DNA from: Hymenobacter coccineus
GTDB taxonomy: Bacteria; Bacteroidota; Bacteroidia; Cytophagales; Hymenobacteraceae
DNA: 64,000 nt
Direction of reading: 5' to 3'
Assembly (NCBI RefSeq): GCF_001816125.1
Contig: NZ_MDZA01000437.1
Coordinates: 1-64,000 of the forward strand
Below the pieces are notes generated by a model. The model did not search any database, was not told the DNA's origin, and worked only from the letters and a program-made list of their open reading frames with translations. Below, piece after piece: positions 33,709 through 42,967 of the stretch (positions within the stretch are counted from its first letter, which is position 1; each line of letters starts with the position of its first letter). The translations under genes were made by a program, and so were the position numbers.

Positions 33709-36700
33709 CATTAAGGCCGACCGAGAATACCTGCTGCTGGTAGTAGTTCTGGTTATTGCTGCTGTTATCAGGGTCAGTTATTTCCCGGATGTAGGGCGTC
33801 CAGGTCAGCAGGTTCTGCCCCGACACGAAGAGACGCACCGACTTGAGGGCGTTGTGCAGCAGCGCGCTGTCGAAGGTGTAGCCCAGCTCGGCGCTCTTAA
33901 GGCGCACGAAGGCGGCGTCGCGTATCCACCACGACGACGTTTGGGTGTTGTTAGCCGTGGGGGTGCCGGTCAGGCGGGGATAGAGCGTATTGGTGCGGTC
34001 AGGGGTCCAGTACTCGCTGAAGGATAAGGCACTGGCTGAGCCCGCCCCGTCGAAAGGCAGCACCTGGTAGCCGTTCAGGTAGATGCTGCTGCGGGCCGCG
34101 CCCTGCACCAAGAAGTCCAGGTCGAAGTTCTTGAAGGTCAGACGCGGGGCGATGCCGTAAATTACCTGTGGTGTCTGGGACTTGCCAATGACCGTTTGGT
34201 CGTTGATGTCGATTTTGTCGTCGCCGTTCAGGTCGGCGTACTGGAGGTCGCCGGCCCGCACCGGCCCGAAGGTGGGCACCGGAATGCCAGCCTGGAGGGT
34301 GGTGCCATCGGCCGCGAAGTCGCTGGCGCTGAAGTAGCCCAAGGCCTGGTAGCCAAACTGCGTGCCGATAGGCCGGCCGGCAATGCGGCGGTTAGGGTTG
34401 TCGTAGGTGGCGCTGGTTTCAAAGACGTTCACCTGGTTGTTGCGGGCGTAGGTGAAGGTGCCCGTCACGTCCAAGTTCCAATTCTTGCCGAAGTGGCGCG
34501 AGGTGCGCGCCGTCAGGTCGAAGCCGCGGTTGGTAATAACGCCCGCGTTCACTAACCCTACCCCGACGCCGTACTCGCCGGGCAGCGCGTTGGCGCGGGT
34601 GGTCAGCACGTTGGCGCGCTTCTCGTAAAAGAAGTCCACTTCCAGGTTCAGCAGCCCTTTCCACAAAGAAGTTTCGAGGCCGATGTCGGTTTTGTTGGCC
34701 CGCTCCCAGGTGATGTTGGGGTTGCCCTGCTGCGCCTCGTAGAGGCCCTGTACCGCGGTGCCCCCTAGCACGCCGGCCGGGCTGTAGGGCGTGTACGGGC
34801 TGAGGTATTGAAACGCGGCAATGTTGCCACCGATGTAAGGGTACGCGCCCGACTGCCCCCACGAGCCCCGCAGCTTCAGGTTGTCGAGCCAGGTGTAGCG
34901 GTCCTTGAGGAAGCTCTCCTCGCTTATCCGCCAGCCGGCCGAAAACGCCGGGAAGAAGCCGAAACGCCGGCCGGGCGCGAACACGTAGCTGCCGTCGTAG
35001 CGGCCCGAGGCCTCGAAGAGGTACTTGCCAGCGTAGGCGTAGGTGGCGCGGTAGATGTAGCCGAGCTGCTTGGTTTTGAACGAAGTGCCGCCGTTGGTGG
35101 CGTCGGCCGCAGCCGGGCCGCCAAAGTCCAGCTCGTCAATCGACGTGTTGTAGTTAACGCGGGTGGCCTGAAACTGCTGCGTGGTGAGGTTGCGCGATTC
35201 CACCACCGCCAGGCCCGTTACCTCGCTCTTGCCGAAAGTGCGGGCGTAGTTCAGGTAGCCCTGGTATGTGAAGGCCCAGTCCTGCCGGTAGTACTCCGTG
35301 AACTTGGGCTTGGAGTTGCCCTGCGTGCCCTGCTTGTAAGTGTAAGGGGTGGAAGTGGTATCGACGTTGTAGAACGTGATGGGGGTAGTGTAGCTGCGCT
35401 GAAACGAGCTGCTGGGGTCGAAGTTGGCGGTGCCCTTGATGCTGAGGCCCTTGATAAAGGGCAGCTGCTGCTCAATTAGGAACTGCGCCTGCAAGGAGGG
35501 GTTCTGATTTACCTGGGTGCCGCTGCCGTAAATCTCGCCAATCAGCGACTCGGCGATGTAGCCCGAGGGCAGCCCGTTGCTGTAGCGCACGGGGGTGGTG
35601 GGCGCCTGCCGCTGCGCCTGCCGCAGAATGGAGCCAGCCCCAAACGTGGGAAAGTGCTGCATTTCCACCCACCCGTTCAGCGACAAGCCCACGCGGGTGG
35701 TGCTGGTAGCTTCGGCCGTCACGCTCAACGAGGCATTGTACTTGTCGAGGTAGGTCGGGTCCCACATGCCCTGCTGGTGGGTGTAGCCCAGCGAAGTAAA
35801 GAACTGCACCTTGTCGCCGCCACCCGCCAGCGACAGGTTGTGGTAAGTCAGGATGCGGTTTTTCTTGATAATGTCGCGCAGCGGTTCCCCATCGGGGTGC
35901 CCGTCGGGGTCGGAGTGGTCCTGAAACTTCTGCAAGTCGTCGGGCGAGTACGGCAGGGTGCGGGTGGGGTCGTTGGGGAAGTCGTTGGCGACCGTGGCGT
36001 TGCGCATGAGCGCGTACTGGTACGAGTTGACAAACTTGGGCAACCTGGTCGGGTTCTGAATGCCCACGTAGCCGTTGTAGGACAGCTGCGGCGGCCCTTT
36101 GCGGCCCTTCTTGGTCGTTACCAATATCACGCCGTTGGCGCCGGCCACGCCGTAGGGTGCCACGGCGGCGGCATCCTTGAGCACCGTGATGGTTTCAATG
36201 GTGTTCGGGTCGAGCCGGCTGAAGTCGCGCGGCACGTTGTCCACGATGTAGAGCGGCTGCGTGCCGCCCGTCGTACCGATGCCCCGAATCTGAATATTCG
36301 CCCCGTCGATGCCCGGCTCGCCGCTGCCCTGCGTAGAAATAACGCCGGCCACGCGCCCGGCCAGCGAGTTGGTCAGGTTCACGACGGGCTTCTGCGCGAC
36401 GTCAGCCGCCGGCAGCGTGGAGACGGCCGCCGTGGTCGAGGTTTTTTTCTGGGTGCCGAAGCCAACCACGACCACTTCATTAAGCGAGTTGGCTTGCTCA
36501 TTGAGCTGAATGTCAACCTTGCTGCCGTTTTTCGTTTCGACTTCCTGGCTGACGAATCCCACGAACGAGAACACCAGCGTTGCGCCGCCTTCCGGCAGGC
36601 CGAGCGAGTACTGGCCCGACCCGTCTGTCGTGGTGCCGATAGTCGGCTGGCTTTTAACCCGGATGCTGACGCCCGGCAGGGGCTGGCCCTTCTGGTCAGT

Positions 36701-36853
36701 AACCTGGCCGGTGATGGGCGCCGTCTGGTAAAAGGCGGTCGCCAGGGCGGGCCGGAGGAGCCTAGCTGGGGCCGCGGTGGCCGCCCCGGCAAGCGATATG
36801 AAAGAAAAGGAAAAGCACAGGTTGCAGGCCTTTATAAGTACCGTCTTTTTCAT
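33698..36853 (-). CDS. susC: SusC/RagA TonB-linked outer-membrane transporter
   Basis: 1051 aa with signal peptide (CFSFSFISLAGAATAAPA). A carboxypeptidase-regulatory-like domain (about 48-125: ITGQVTDQKGQPLPGVSIRV, YSLGLPEGGATLVFSFVGFV) leads to the SusC-type plug (LNEVVVVGFGTQKKTSTTAA, SLAGRVAGVISTQGSGEPGI, ANIQIRGIGTTGGTQPLYIV, ITVLKDAAAVAPYGVAGANG) and a large beta-barrel ending with the aromatic VGLNANF. It pairs with SusD for TonB-driven import of glycan oligomers. It is first in the operon; a promoter element lies about 315 bp upstream (37170-37177), leaving a long leader. Confidence 0.9.
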   Translation of the reverse strand: MKKTVLIKACNLCFSFSFISLAGAATAAPARLLRPALATAFYQTAPITGQVTDQKGQPLPGVSIRVKSQPTIGTTTDGSGQYSLGLPEGGATLVFSFVGFVSQEVETKNGSKVDIQLNEQANSLNEVVVVGFGTQKKTSTTAAVSTLPAADVAQKPVVNLTNSLAGRVAGVISTQGSGEPGIDGANIQIRGIGTTGGTQPLYIVDNVPRDFSRLDPNTIETITVLKDAAAVAPYGVAGANGVILVTTKKGRKGPPQLSYNGYVGIQNPTRLPKFVNSYQYALMRNATVANDFPNDPTRTLPYSPDDLQKFQDHSDPDGHPDGEPLRDIIKKNRILTYHNLSLAGGGDKVQFFTSLGYTHQQGMWDPTYLDKYNASLSVTAEATSTTRVGLSLNGWVEMQHFPTFGAGSILRQAQRQAPTTPVRYSNGLPSGYIAESLIGEIYGSGTQVNQNPSLQAQFLIEQQLPFIKGLSIKGTANFDPSSSFQRSYTTPITFYNVDTTSTPYTYKQGTQGNSKPKFTEYYRQDWAFTYQGYLNYARTFGKSEVTGLAVVESRNLTTQQFQATRVNYNTSIDELDFGGPAAADATNGGTSFKTKQLGYIYRATYAYAGKYLFEASGRYDGSYVFAPGRRFGFFPAFSAGWRISEESFLKDRYTWLDNLKLRGSWGQSGAYPYIGGNIAAFQYLSPYTPYSPAGVLGGTAVQGLYEAQQGNPNITWERANKTDIGLETSLWKGLLNLEVDFFYEKRANVLTTRANALPGEYGVGVGLVNAGVITNRGFDLTARTSRHFGKNWNLDVTGTFTYARNNQVNVFETSATYDNPNRRIAGRPIGTQFGYQALGYFSASDFAADGTTLQAGIPVPTFGPVRAGDLQYADLNGDDKIDINDQTVIGKSQTPQVIYGIAPRLTFKNFDLDFLVQGAARSSIYLNGYQVLPFDGAGSASALSFSEYWTPDRTNTLYPRLTGTPTANNTQTSSWWIRDAAFVRLKSAELGYTFDSALLHNALKSVRLFVSGQNLLTWTPYIREITDPDNSSNNQNYYQQQVFSVGLNANF

Positions 36854-37167
36854 GAAATAAGAGAGGATTTGGGTGGGAAAAGGAGTAGAAGGCGAGCAAT
36901 CGCTTTGCTAGACGGGGCCCGGCTAAGTGCTTATGAGTTCGCCGAGCGGGATGCTTGAGGCTCCGGCGTTTTTAATGTCGCACGGTCGGCTTGCTTAGTT
37001 GGCAGCAATTCCATGAGCGAACCTTAGGCTAAGCAGCAAAACAATCGTTTGCAATAACATTTTTAATAATTGGCGTAAGCCAGGGGTAGTCGCTTTGCCC
37101 CGGCAAGGTGCCGCTGTCGGAAAAGCCGTGGCTATTGCCGGCAGCGTCTCTTTCTTTCTGGAAACGG
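36854..37167. other. Long 5' leader of the SusC operon
   Basis: About 300 bp between the likely transcription start and the SusC ATG without a coding frame of natural composition. A leader of almost the same length (about 345 nt) precedes the second GH76 gene, which has a related promoter. No riboswitch fold was recognised by eye. Confidence 0.3.
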
Positions 37168-37232
37168 TACAAATCTAGCGGGGCGATTCTCACCCAAGCC
37201 GGGGTTTTTCGGTGAAAAAACTGGGTCATTTC
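37168..37232 (-). promoter_or_regulatory. Promoter and upstream control block of the SusC operon
   Basis: On the minus strand the order is GACCCAGTTTTTTCACCG, AAAAACCCCGG, TTG, 17 bp, TAGATTTG (37177-37170). TAGATTTG is a full -7 match. The whole block is alignable without gaps to 46896-46960 upstream of the second GH76 gene, with the upstream 33 bp much more conserved than the spacer. That suggests an activator site just upstream of the -33 region. Confidence 0.6.
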
Positions 37233-37535
37233 GGTTAATTCGGGCTTGCGACCCGGCGCGGTTTGGTCAGGGGGCGAGCGTGCCGCGACGGCTGGGCCAG
37301 TCCTGCGTCCCGCCGCTTTGGCCCTTCGCCGACGCGTGGCCCCCTGGAAAGGCATCACTGAATTTGTACCTTATAATTAACTAAAAAGCCCCCCTTCTGC
37401 CGGAGGAGCTGGTAGTACTATTGCAGCCACATGCGCCGGGAGCTATCGGGCGGCAGCCCCGCTTTTTTGCCTAGCTGCCCGGCTAGTTACTTGCCCATTC
37501 GCAGCGCGTAATGCTTTTCCCTACTTCCTTTTTCG

Positions 37536-38645
37536 ATGGCCGCCCGCAGACTTTCCATTAAAGACTTAGCCACGCAACTCAATGTGTCGGCTTCAACGGT
37601 TTCGCGGGCGCTGGCTGGCTTGCCGAACGTTAGCCAAGCCACGCAGCAGCGTGTGCGCGAGCTGGCCGGCACCCTGAACTTTCAGCCCAACAGCCTCGCG
37701 GCGGGGTTGCGACGGGGTAGCACGGGGGTTATCGGCGTCATCGTGCCGCGCCTCACCGGCCATTTCTTTCCCGAGGTGTTGCACAGCATTGCCGCCGCGG
37801 CTAGCCAGGCCGGGCTACGCGTCATCATCTGCGAGTCGAACGAGGACGAGCAGCAGGAGCAGGCGCAACTGCTCTGGCTCCTGACAGTACAAGTCGATGG
37901 CTTGCTCATTTCCGTGGCCAACGCGGCGGGCAGCACCCGGCATTTTGACGTGACGCGCCAGCAGGGCGTACCGCTGGTTTTCTTTAATCAAGCTATCGAC
38001 TGCTGGCGCGCCAGCTCGGTGGTGTTCAACAATTGCCAAGGGGCTTACAAGGGCGTGGGCCACCTTATCGCCCAAGGCCGAACCCGCGTTGCCCTCTTCA
38101 CCGGCGCTCAGCACCACGCCGTATCCCGCGAGCAGCGGCGCGGCTACGCAGAGGCATTACAAGAGCACGGCCTGTTCCTTGACGAGCGGCTGGTGTGCGC
38201 CGGGGGGCCGACGCTGGCGGCCGGCCGCCAGCACATGCTGGCCCTTTTGGCTGGGCCGGTGGTTCCCAATGCCATTTTCGCTACTCAAGAACTGGTGGCC
38301 ATTGGCGCGATGCAGGTGCTGAAAGAGCACGGCTTGCGCATTCCACAAGACGTCGCGTTGGCGGCTTTCACCACCGAAAGCCTGGCCGCGCTGGCCGAAC
38401 CGGCCTTGACGTCGCTCGACCAGCAAGGTAGCGCAATGGGTCAGGCCGCCGTGCAGCTGCTGCTAAAGCTGCTGGCCGATACCAAGCAGGTCATCGCCTC
38501 GCAGTGCTTGGTGCTCAATCCAACGCTGCTGGTCCGAGCGTCGTCGGTGGGCGCCGTGGCCGGCTGCGGAACGCCAGCTCGGCCCAGGGCGAAGCCATCG
38601 GCACCTGCCGGGCGCCATAAGGAAGTAGCTCGGATGTTGGCTTAG
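37536..38645 (+). CDS. LacI-family transcriptional regulator
   Basis: 369 aa from ATG 37536. The HTH is at the very start (LSIKDLATQLNVSASTVSRA, LAGLPNVSQATQQRVRELAG, LNFQPNSLAAGLRRGST), followed by a periplasmic-binding-like ligand domain (GVIGVIVPRLTGHFFPEVLH, VIICESNEDEQQEQAQL, VDGLLISVANA, PNAIFATQELVAIGAMQVLK, GLRIPQDVALAAFTTESLA). It has an extra basic tail of about 30 residues. It lies next to the mannan locus and converges with the hybrid regulator, their stop codons overlapping by 4 bp (TTAG). It is likely a sugar-responsive regulator of the locus. Confidence 0.85.
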   Translation: MAARRLSIKDLATQLNVSASTVSRALAGLPNVSQATQQRVRELAGTLNFQPNSLAAGLRRGSTGVIGVIVPRLTGHFFPEVLHSIAAAASQAGLRVIICESNEDEQQEQAQLLWLLTVQVDGLLISVANAAGSTRHFDVTRQQGVPLVFFNQAIDCWRASSVVFNNCQGAYKGVGHLIAQGRTRVALFTGAQHHAVSREQRRGYAEALQEHGLFLDERLVCAGGPTLAAGRQHMLALLAGPVVPNAIFATQELVAIGAMQVLKEHGLRIPQDVALAAFTTESLAALAEPALTSLDQQGSAMGQAAVQLLLKLLADTKQVIASQCLVLNPTLLVRASSVGAVAGCGTPARPRAKPSAPAGRHKEVARMLA

Positions 38646-41600
38646 CTGGCCGGCGCCGGTGGTTCCCGGCTAGGCCGATGCTGCCGAATGTATTCGGAGG
38701 GCACCACGCCGTAGATTTTCTGAAATGTCTTGCGAAAGTACTTTTCGTCCGCAACGCCCACCTGAAAAGCTACTTCCGACACCCGCATCTGAGTTTGGGT
38801 GAGCAGTTGCGCGGCCCGCTTCATGCGCACGTCCCGAATAAACTCCACCGCCGTCTGGCCCGTGGCGCTCTTGATGCGCCGGTAGCATATCGACTGGCTC
38901 ATGCTGACCTCTCGCGCCAGCACCTGCACGCTAAACTCGGGGTTGTCGAGGTTGCGCTCTACCACGGACATCGCGTTCTCTAGAAATTGGCGGTCGACAT
39001 CCGCCACCACGATTTCCGTGGGCTCCAGCAAGATTTGCCGCTGGTAGTATTCGCGCAGCTTGCCGCGGGTGCGCAGCAAGGCGGCGGCTTTGGCTTGCAG
39101 CAACTGCGGGTTGAAGGGCTTGCTCACATAGTCGTCGGCCCCCACCCCCAGGCCCTCCAGCTCGTGCACCGCAGCGGTGCGGGCCGTGAGCAGTACCACC
39201 GGAATATGCGCCGTTTTGGGATGCTGCTTAAGCTGGCGGCACAGCTCCAGGCCGTCGCTCCGAGGCATCATCACGTCGCTAATAACTAGGTCGGGCAAGT
39301 GGCGCAGGGTTTGCTCCCAGCCCACTAGCCCATCGGCGGCGGTCAGCACCTCGTACTCATCCGCAAAGAGCTGGCTCAGGTACTGCCGCACGTCTTCGGT
39401 ATCTTCCACCAGCAGTAGGCGCGGCCGACTGGTGGGGGCGGCGCGCACCGCCGCTGCTGGCTCCGCTGTCGGCAGCACGCTGGACGCTTCCTCGGCCAGC
39501 TCCACCATGGAGTCTTCCGGCGGCAGGTCTTCGGGGGCCAGGTGCTGGCAGCCAAAAGGCAAGCGTAACTCGAAGGTGGTGCCTACCCCCTCCCGGCTGG
39601 CTACGGTGAGCTGGCCGCCATGGCGCTCGGCAAACTGCTTGGCCAGCGATAGCCCGATGCCCGTGCCCGCCACGCGCCGCGCTGCCGTGTGCGAAGCCTG
39701 ATAGTAGGGGTCAAAAATGCGCGTTAATTCGCTGGCCCGAATACCGACGCCCGTATCCGTAACTGTGAATTTCAAGTAGTTACCTGTGAGCTGTTCGGGG
39801 CTGTACACGGCTTCGCCCCCCGGATTGCCGACGATGGTAGCGGCCAGCTCTACCCGGCCGTGGGCGGGCGTGTAAGTGAAGGCATTGGCGAGCAGGTTGG
39901 TGAGAATAATTTCCAGCTTGCTGTGGTCAAAATAGAGCAGCACTGGCTCCGCCGGCACATCCAGCACGTAGGCGATGTTTTTTTCCTCGCTCCGCAGGTG
40001 GAAGACTGGGTAGAGGCTAGTCAGGAAGCTCACTACGTCGTCGTGGCGGGCGAGCAGCGGCACGTGGCCCGTCTCCACCTTACGAAAATCCAGCAGTTGA
40101 TTTACCAACTCCAGCAGCTTGCGCACCTGCCGGTGCATGAGATGCATCTTGCCGGGCAGGTTCGCCACCGGCCCGGTGCTGCCCATTATCTCTTCAATTG
40201 GGCCCAGAATGAGCGTGAGCGGCGTGCGCAGCTCGTGCGAAACGTTGGTGAAAAAGCCCAGTTTCAAATCAGTCAACTCCTTCTCCTTCTCGGCCTGATA
40301 CTGCTCCAGGGCCAAGCGGCTTTTCAGGCGTTGCTGCGCCATTTCCACTTGCCGATACAGGGCTATGACTCCTAGGGCCGCCAGTGCATAAAGCAGGTAA
40401 GCCCAGCCGGTGCGGTACCAGGGCGCGAGCACCGTAAACTGCATGGTGGCCAGTTGTCGCGACCATATGCCTTCGCCGTTGCTGGCCTTCACTTGCAGGG
40501 TATAGTCGCCGGAGGGCAGGTTGGCGAAGCTGGCCGTGCGCTGGCCGGGGGGCGGCAGCACCCAGCCGTGGTGGTAGCCTTCGAGGAAATAGGCGTAGCG
40601 GCTTTTGAGCGGGCTACCAAAATTCAGGGCTACGAAGTCTACCGAGAAATCATTTTCCGACGCCTTGATAGTCAGCCGCTGTGGTGCGGAGAGGGCGCGC
40701 TTTAGCAGAACCCGGCCGTGTAGCAGAGTGCCTACCTTCACCAACTCGTTGTGGATGCGTAGGCCGGTTAGCTGCACCACGGGGGGGTAGGGATTGGGCT
40801 GAATGGACCGCGGCTGGAAGTAGCTGATGCCGTTCTTGCCGCCAAAGTAGAGCGTGCCATCCTGGGCTCGATAAGCCGCCCCCACCTTGAAGGCGTTGCT
40901 TTGCAGGCCGTCCGACACGTCATAGCGCAGGTACTGGCGGGTGCTGGGCTGGAAGCGGTAGAGCCCGGTGCCGCCCACCCAGAGGTTGCCGTCGTCGTCG
41001 GCCAGCAGGCTTTCTACGTCACTCTCCAGCAGCCACGGCTGGTACGAGCGCACCTTTTCTCTGCCCTGCGTATCGGTCACGAGTTGGTGCAGTCCCCCGC
41101 CAATGGTGCCAATCCAGAGCGCCCCCTGCCGGTCGAGCAGCAGCGGCCACGTGTAGTTTACTTGCAGGCGCTGGCCCGGCGGCGAGTGGTAGGCAAACTG
41201 CCGGACCAGCACCACCGAGTCGGGCGTGACGCGCAGTTTAAGCAAGCCCGCGTCGCAGGTGCTGGCCCAGAGCACGTCCTGCGTGCGGTCGTACAACAGG
41301 TAGGTAAACTGCTTACTGGGCAGTGGGTGACGAGGGGCCGAGTGGGCGGGCATCAGCCGGCCAGCCTGGCTGAGGTGGTGCAGGCCACCGCCGCGGGCCC
41401 CAATCCAGAGCGTGCCGTACCGGTCCTCGGCGAGGCTTTCAATGCTGAGCCGGCTCAGGTCCAGGCCCTGGCCGACAGTGGTATACGTTGTCAACTGGTC
41501 GTGGCCGTGGGGCCGGGTAAGCGCCATCAGGCCGTTGCCGCGTGTTCCAAACCAGAGCGTTCCATTAGAGCTTTGGAAGATGGCCGATACATCCACCCCA

Positions 41601-42967
41601 GAAGCGTCGGGTTGCGGCTGGTTGAAATAATAGCGAAACTTTTTAGTTGTCAAGTCGTAACACGCGGCCCCATTGCGGGTGCCGTACCAGAGCAGGTTGC
41701 GTGCTTCCTCCTTGTAAATGGCGTTGACGTAGTTGTTGGGCAGTGTGGATTGGCCCACCAGCTGCTGGCGAATGCGCCCAAAGGGCTTCTGCCGCAGGTT
41801 TATCCAGTTGAGTCCCCCAGCCGCTGTGCACAGCCATAGCAGTTGGTTACGGTCCTCATAAATCTGATAGACCTGCTCGGCATTGAGGCTGTGCGGCTCC
41901 CCATCGCGGGGTAGAAAGCGGTGCGGAAGAGCGGCCTGCAAGGGCGGACGGTTGGCAGCCGCCGGGCCGGGCTCCCACACGTACAGCCCGTAGATGGTGC
42001 CAGCCCACAGGCGGTTAAACGAGTCTAGCCGCAGCGACTGCAGAAACGGCAGCCGCTGCGGCAAGGTCTTGGCCGTCAGCTCCTCGGGGCGTCGGCCAGC
42101 CGCGCCGTGCACCCACAGCACGGTGTGGTCGGTGCCCACCCACAGGTCGCCGCGGTTGTCAAGACACAGGGCCCGCACGCCAGCCGTCGCCACGGGGGTA
42201 GCGCGGGCTACCAACTGGGCAGCTGTGGCATCCACGACTTGCAGGCCCACGTCGTAGGCGCCCACCCAGATGCTACCTTGCTGGTCTACGGCCAAGACGC
42301 GCACGTTAAATGCTGCCTGGGGGGCGCCCGCCGGCGGGATGAGCGCCAGGCTTTGCAACTGCTGTCGGCCCGGCCCGAAGGTCAGGACGAATAGTCCTTG
42401 GCTGGTCCCCACCCAGAGCCGGCTTTGCGCGTCGGACACCAGCGACGACACATCAGCCTGCGCTAGCCGCCGCATCAGGCGCCGGGCCAGCGGTGGCACC
42501 GGCTGCGCAGCGAAGCTCCGGAAACAGTCGTGGTCGGCGTCGTAGAAACTAATACCGCCGCGCTCGGTACCTACCCAAAGCTGACCCATCCGATCAGTGT
42601 ACAGCACCCGGATGCGGTTGGCCGATAGCCCATTGAGCGGGTTCATAGGCAGGGCGTACTGCTTCAGGCCGTAGCCGTCGTAGCGGTCCAGGCCGTGGTT
42701 GGTACCCACCCAAATGAAGCCGGTTTGGTCCTGCGTCACGGCCATGGCGTCGCTGTGGGCGAGCCCCTCGTCGACGGTAAGGTGCTCGAAGCGGAACTCA
42801 TCCGGCGGAGAAGACTGGGCCTGCGCCGCCCGCGCTACCAATAAGAACAGTCCTAGCAGTGCCCAGCAGGTGATACCCCCCCATTGCCGCCCACGCGCAA
42901 CGCTCGGGCGCAGCCGTTTAACGAGCTGAGCAAGGCAGTGAATCAGGGTGGGAAAAGAAAGTAGCAA
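38642..42967 (-). CDS. Hybrid two-component sensor/AraC regulator (HTCS)
   Basis: 1441 aa. After a signal/TM (WALLGLFLLVARAAQAQ) come two seven-bladed propellers of Reg_prop repeats (AVTQDQTGFIWVGTNHGLDR, GQLWVGTERGGISFY, NGTLWFGTRGNGLMAL, and so on, about 60-730), a Y_Y_Y domain (LPSGDYTLQVKASNGEGIWS, about 825), one TM (about 847-868), HisKA (FFTNVSHELRTPLTLILGPI, His about 911), HATPase (LLANAFTYTPAHG, VTDTGVGI, GTGIGLSLAKQFAERHGGQL), receiver (PDLVISDVMMPRSDGLELCR, Asp about 1232) and AraC-type HTH (about 1355-1435). Such proteins bind an oligosaccharide in the periplasm and activate the adjacent locus. All key residues are present. Confidence 0.92.
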   Translation of the reverse strand: MLLSFPTLIHCLAQLVKRLRPSVARGRQWGGITCWALLGLFLLVARAAQAQSSPPDEFRFEHLTVDEGLAHSDAMAVTQDQTGFIWVGTNHGLDRYDGYGLKQYALPMNPLNGLSANRIRVLYTDRMGQLWVGTERGGISFYDADHDCFRSFAAQPVPPLARRLMRRLAQADVSSLVSDAQSRLWVGTSQGLFVLTFGPGRQQLQSLALIPPAGAPQAAFNVRVLAVDQQGSIWVGAYDVGLQVVDATAAQLVARATPVATAGVRALCLDNRGDLWVGTDHTVLWVHGAAGRRPEELTAKTLPQRLPFLQSLRLDSFNRLWAGTIYGLYVWEPGPAAANRPPLQAALPHRFLPRDGEPHSLNAEQVYQIYEDRNQLLWLCTAAGGLNWINLRQKPFGRIRQQLVGQSTLPNNYVNAIYKEEARNLLWYGTRNGAACYDLTTKKFRYYFNQPQPDASGVDVSAIFQSSNGTLWFGTRGNGLMALTRPHGHDQLTTYTTVGQGLDLSRLSIESLAEDRYGTLWIGARGGGLHHLSQAGRLMPAHSAPRHPLPSKQFTYLLYDRTQDVLWASTCDAGLLKLRVTPDSVVLVRQFAYHSPPGQRLQVNYTWPLLLDRQGALWIGTIGGGLHQLVTDTQGREKVRSYQPWLLESDVESLLADDDGNLWVGGTGLYRFQPSTRQYLRYDVSDGLQSNAFKVGAAYRAQDGTLYFGGKNGISYFQPRSIQPNPYPPVVQLTGLRIHNELVKVGTLLHGRVLLKRALSAPQRLTIKASENDFSVDFVALNFGSPLKSRYAYFLEGYHHGWVLPPPGQRTASFANLPSGDYTLQVKASNGEGIWSRQLATMQFTVLAPWYRTGWAYLLYALAALGVIALYRQVEMAQQRLKSRLALEQYQAEKEKELTDLKLGFFTNVSHELRTPLTLILGPIEEIMGSTGPVANLPGKMHLMHRQVRKLLELVNQLLDFRKVETGHVPLLARHDDVVSFLTSLYPVFHLRSEEKNIAYVLDVPAEPVLLYFDHSKLEIILTNLLANAFTYTPAHGRVELAATIVGNPGGEAVYSPEQLTGNYLKFTVTDTGVGIRASELTRIFDPYYQASHTAARRVAGTGIGLSLAKQFAERHGGQLTVASREGVGTTFELRLPFGCQHLAPEDLPPEDSMVELAEEASSVLPTAEPAAAVRAAPTSRPRLLLVEDTEDVRQYLSQLFADEYEVLTAADGLVGWEQTLRHLPDLVISDVMMPRSDGLELCRQLKQHPKTAHIPVVLLTARTAAVHELEGLGVGADDYVSKPFNPQLLQAKAAALLRTRGKLREYYQRQILLEPTEIVVADVDRQFLENAMSVVERNLDNPEFSVQVLAREVSMSQSICYRRIKSATGQTAVEFIRDVRMKRAAQLLTQTQMRVSEVAFQVGVADEKYFRKTFQKIYGVVPSEYIRQHRPSREPPAPAS

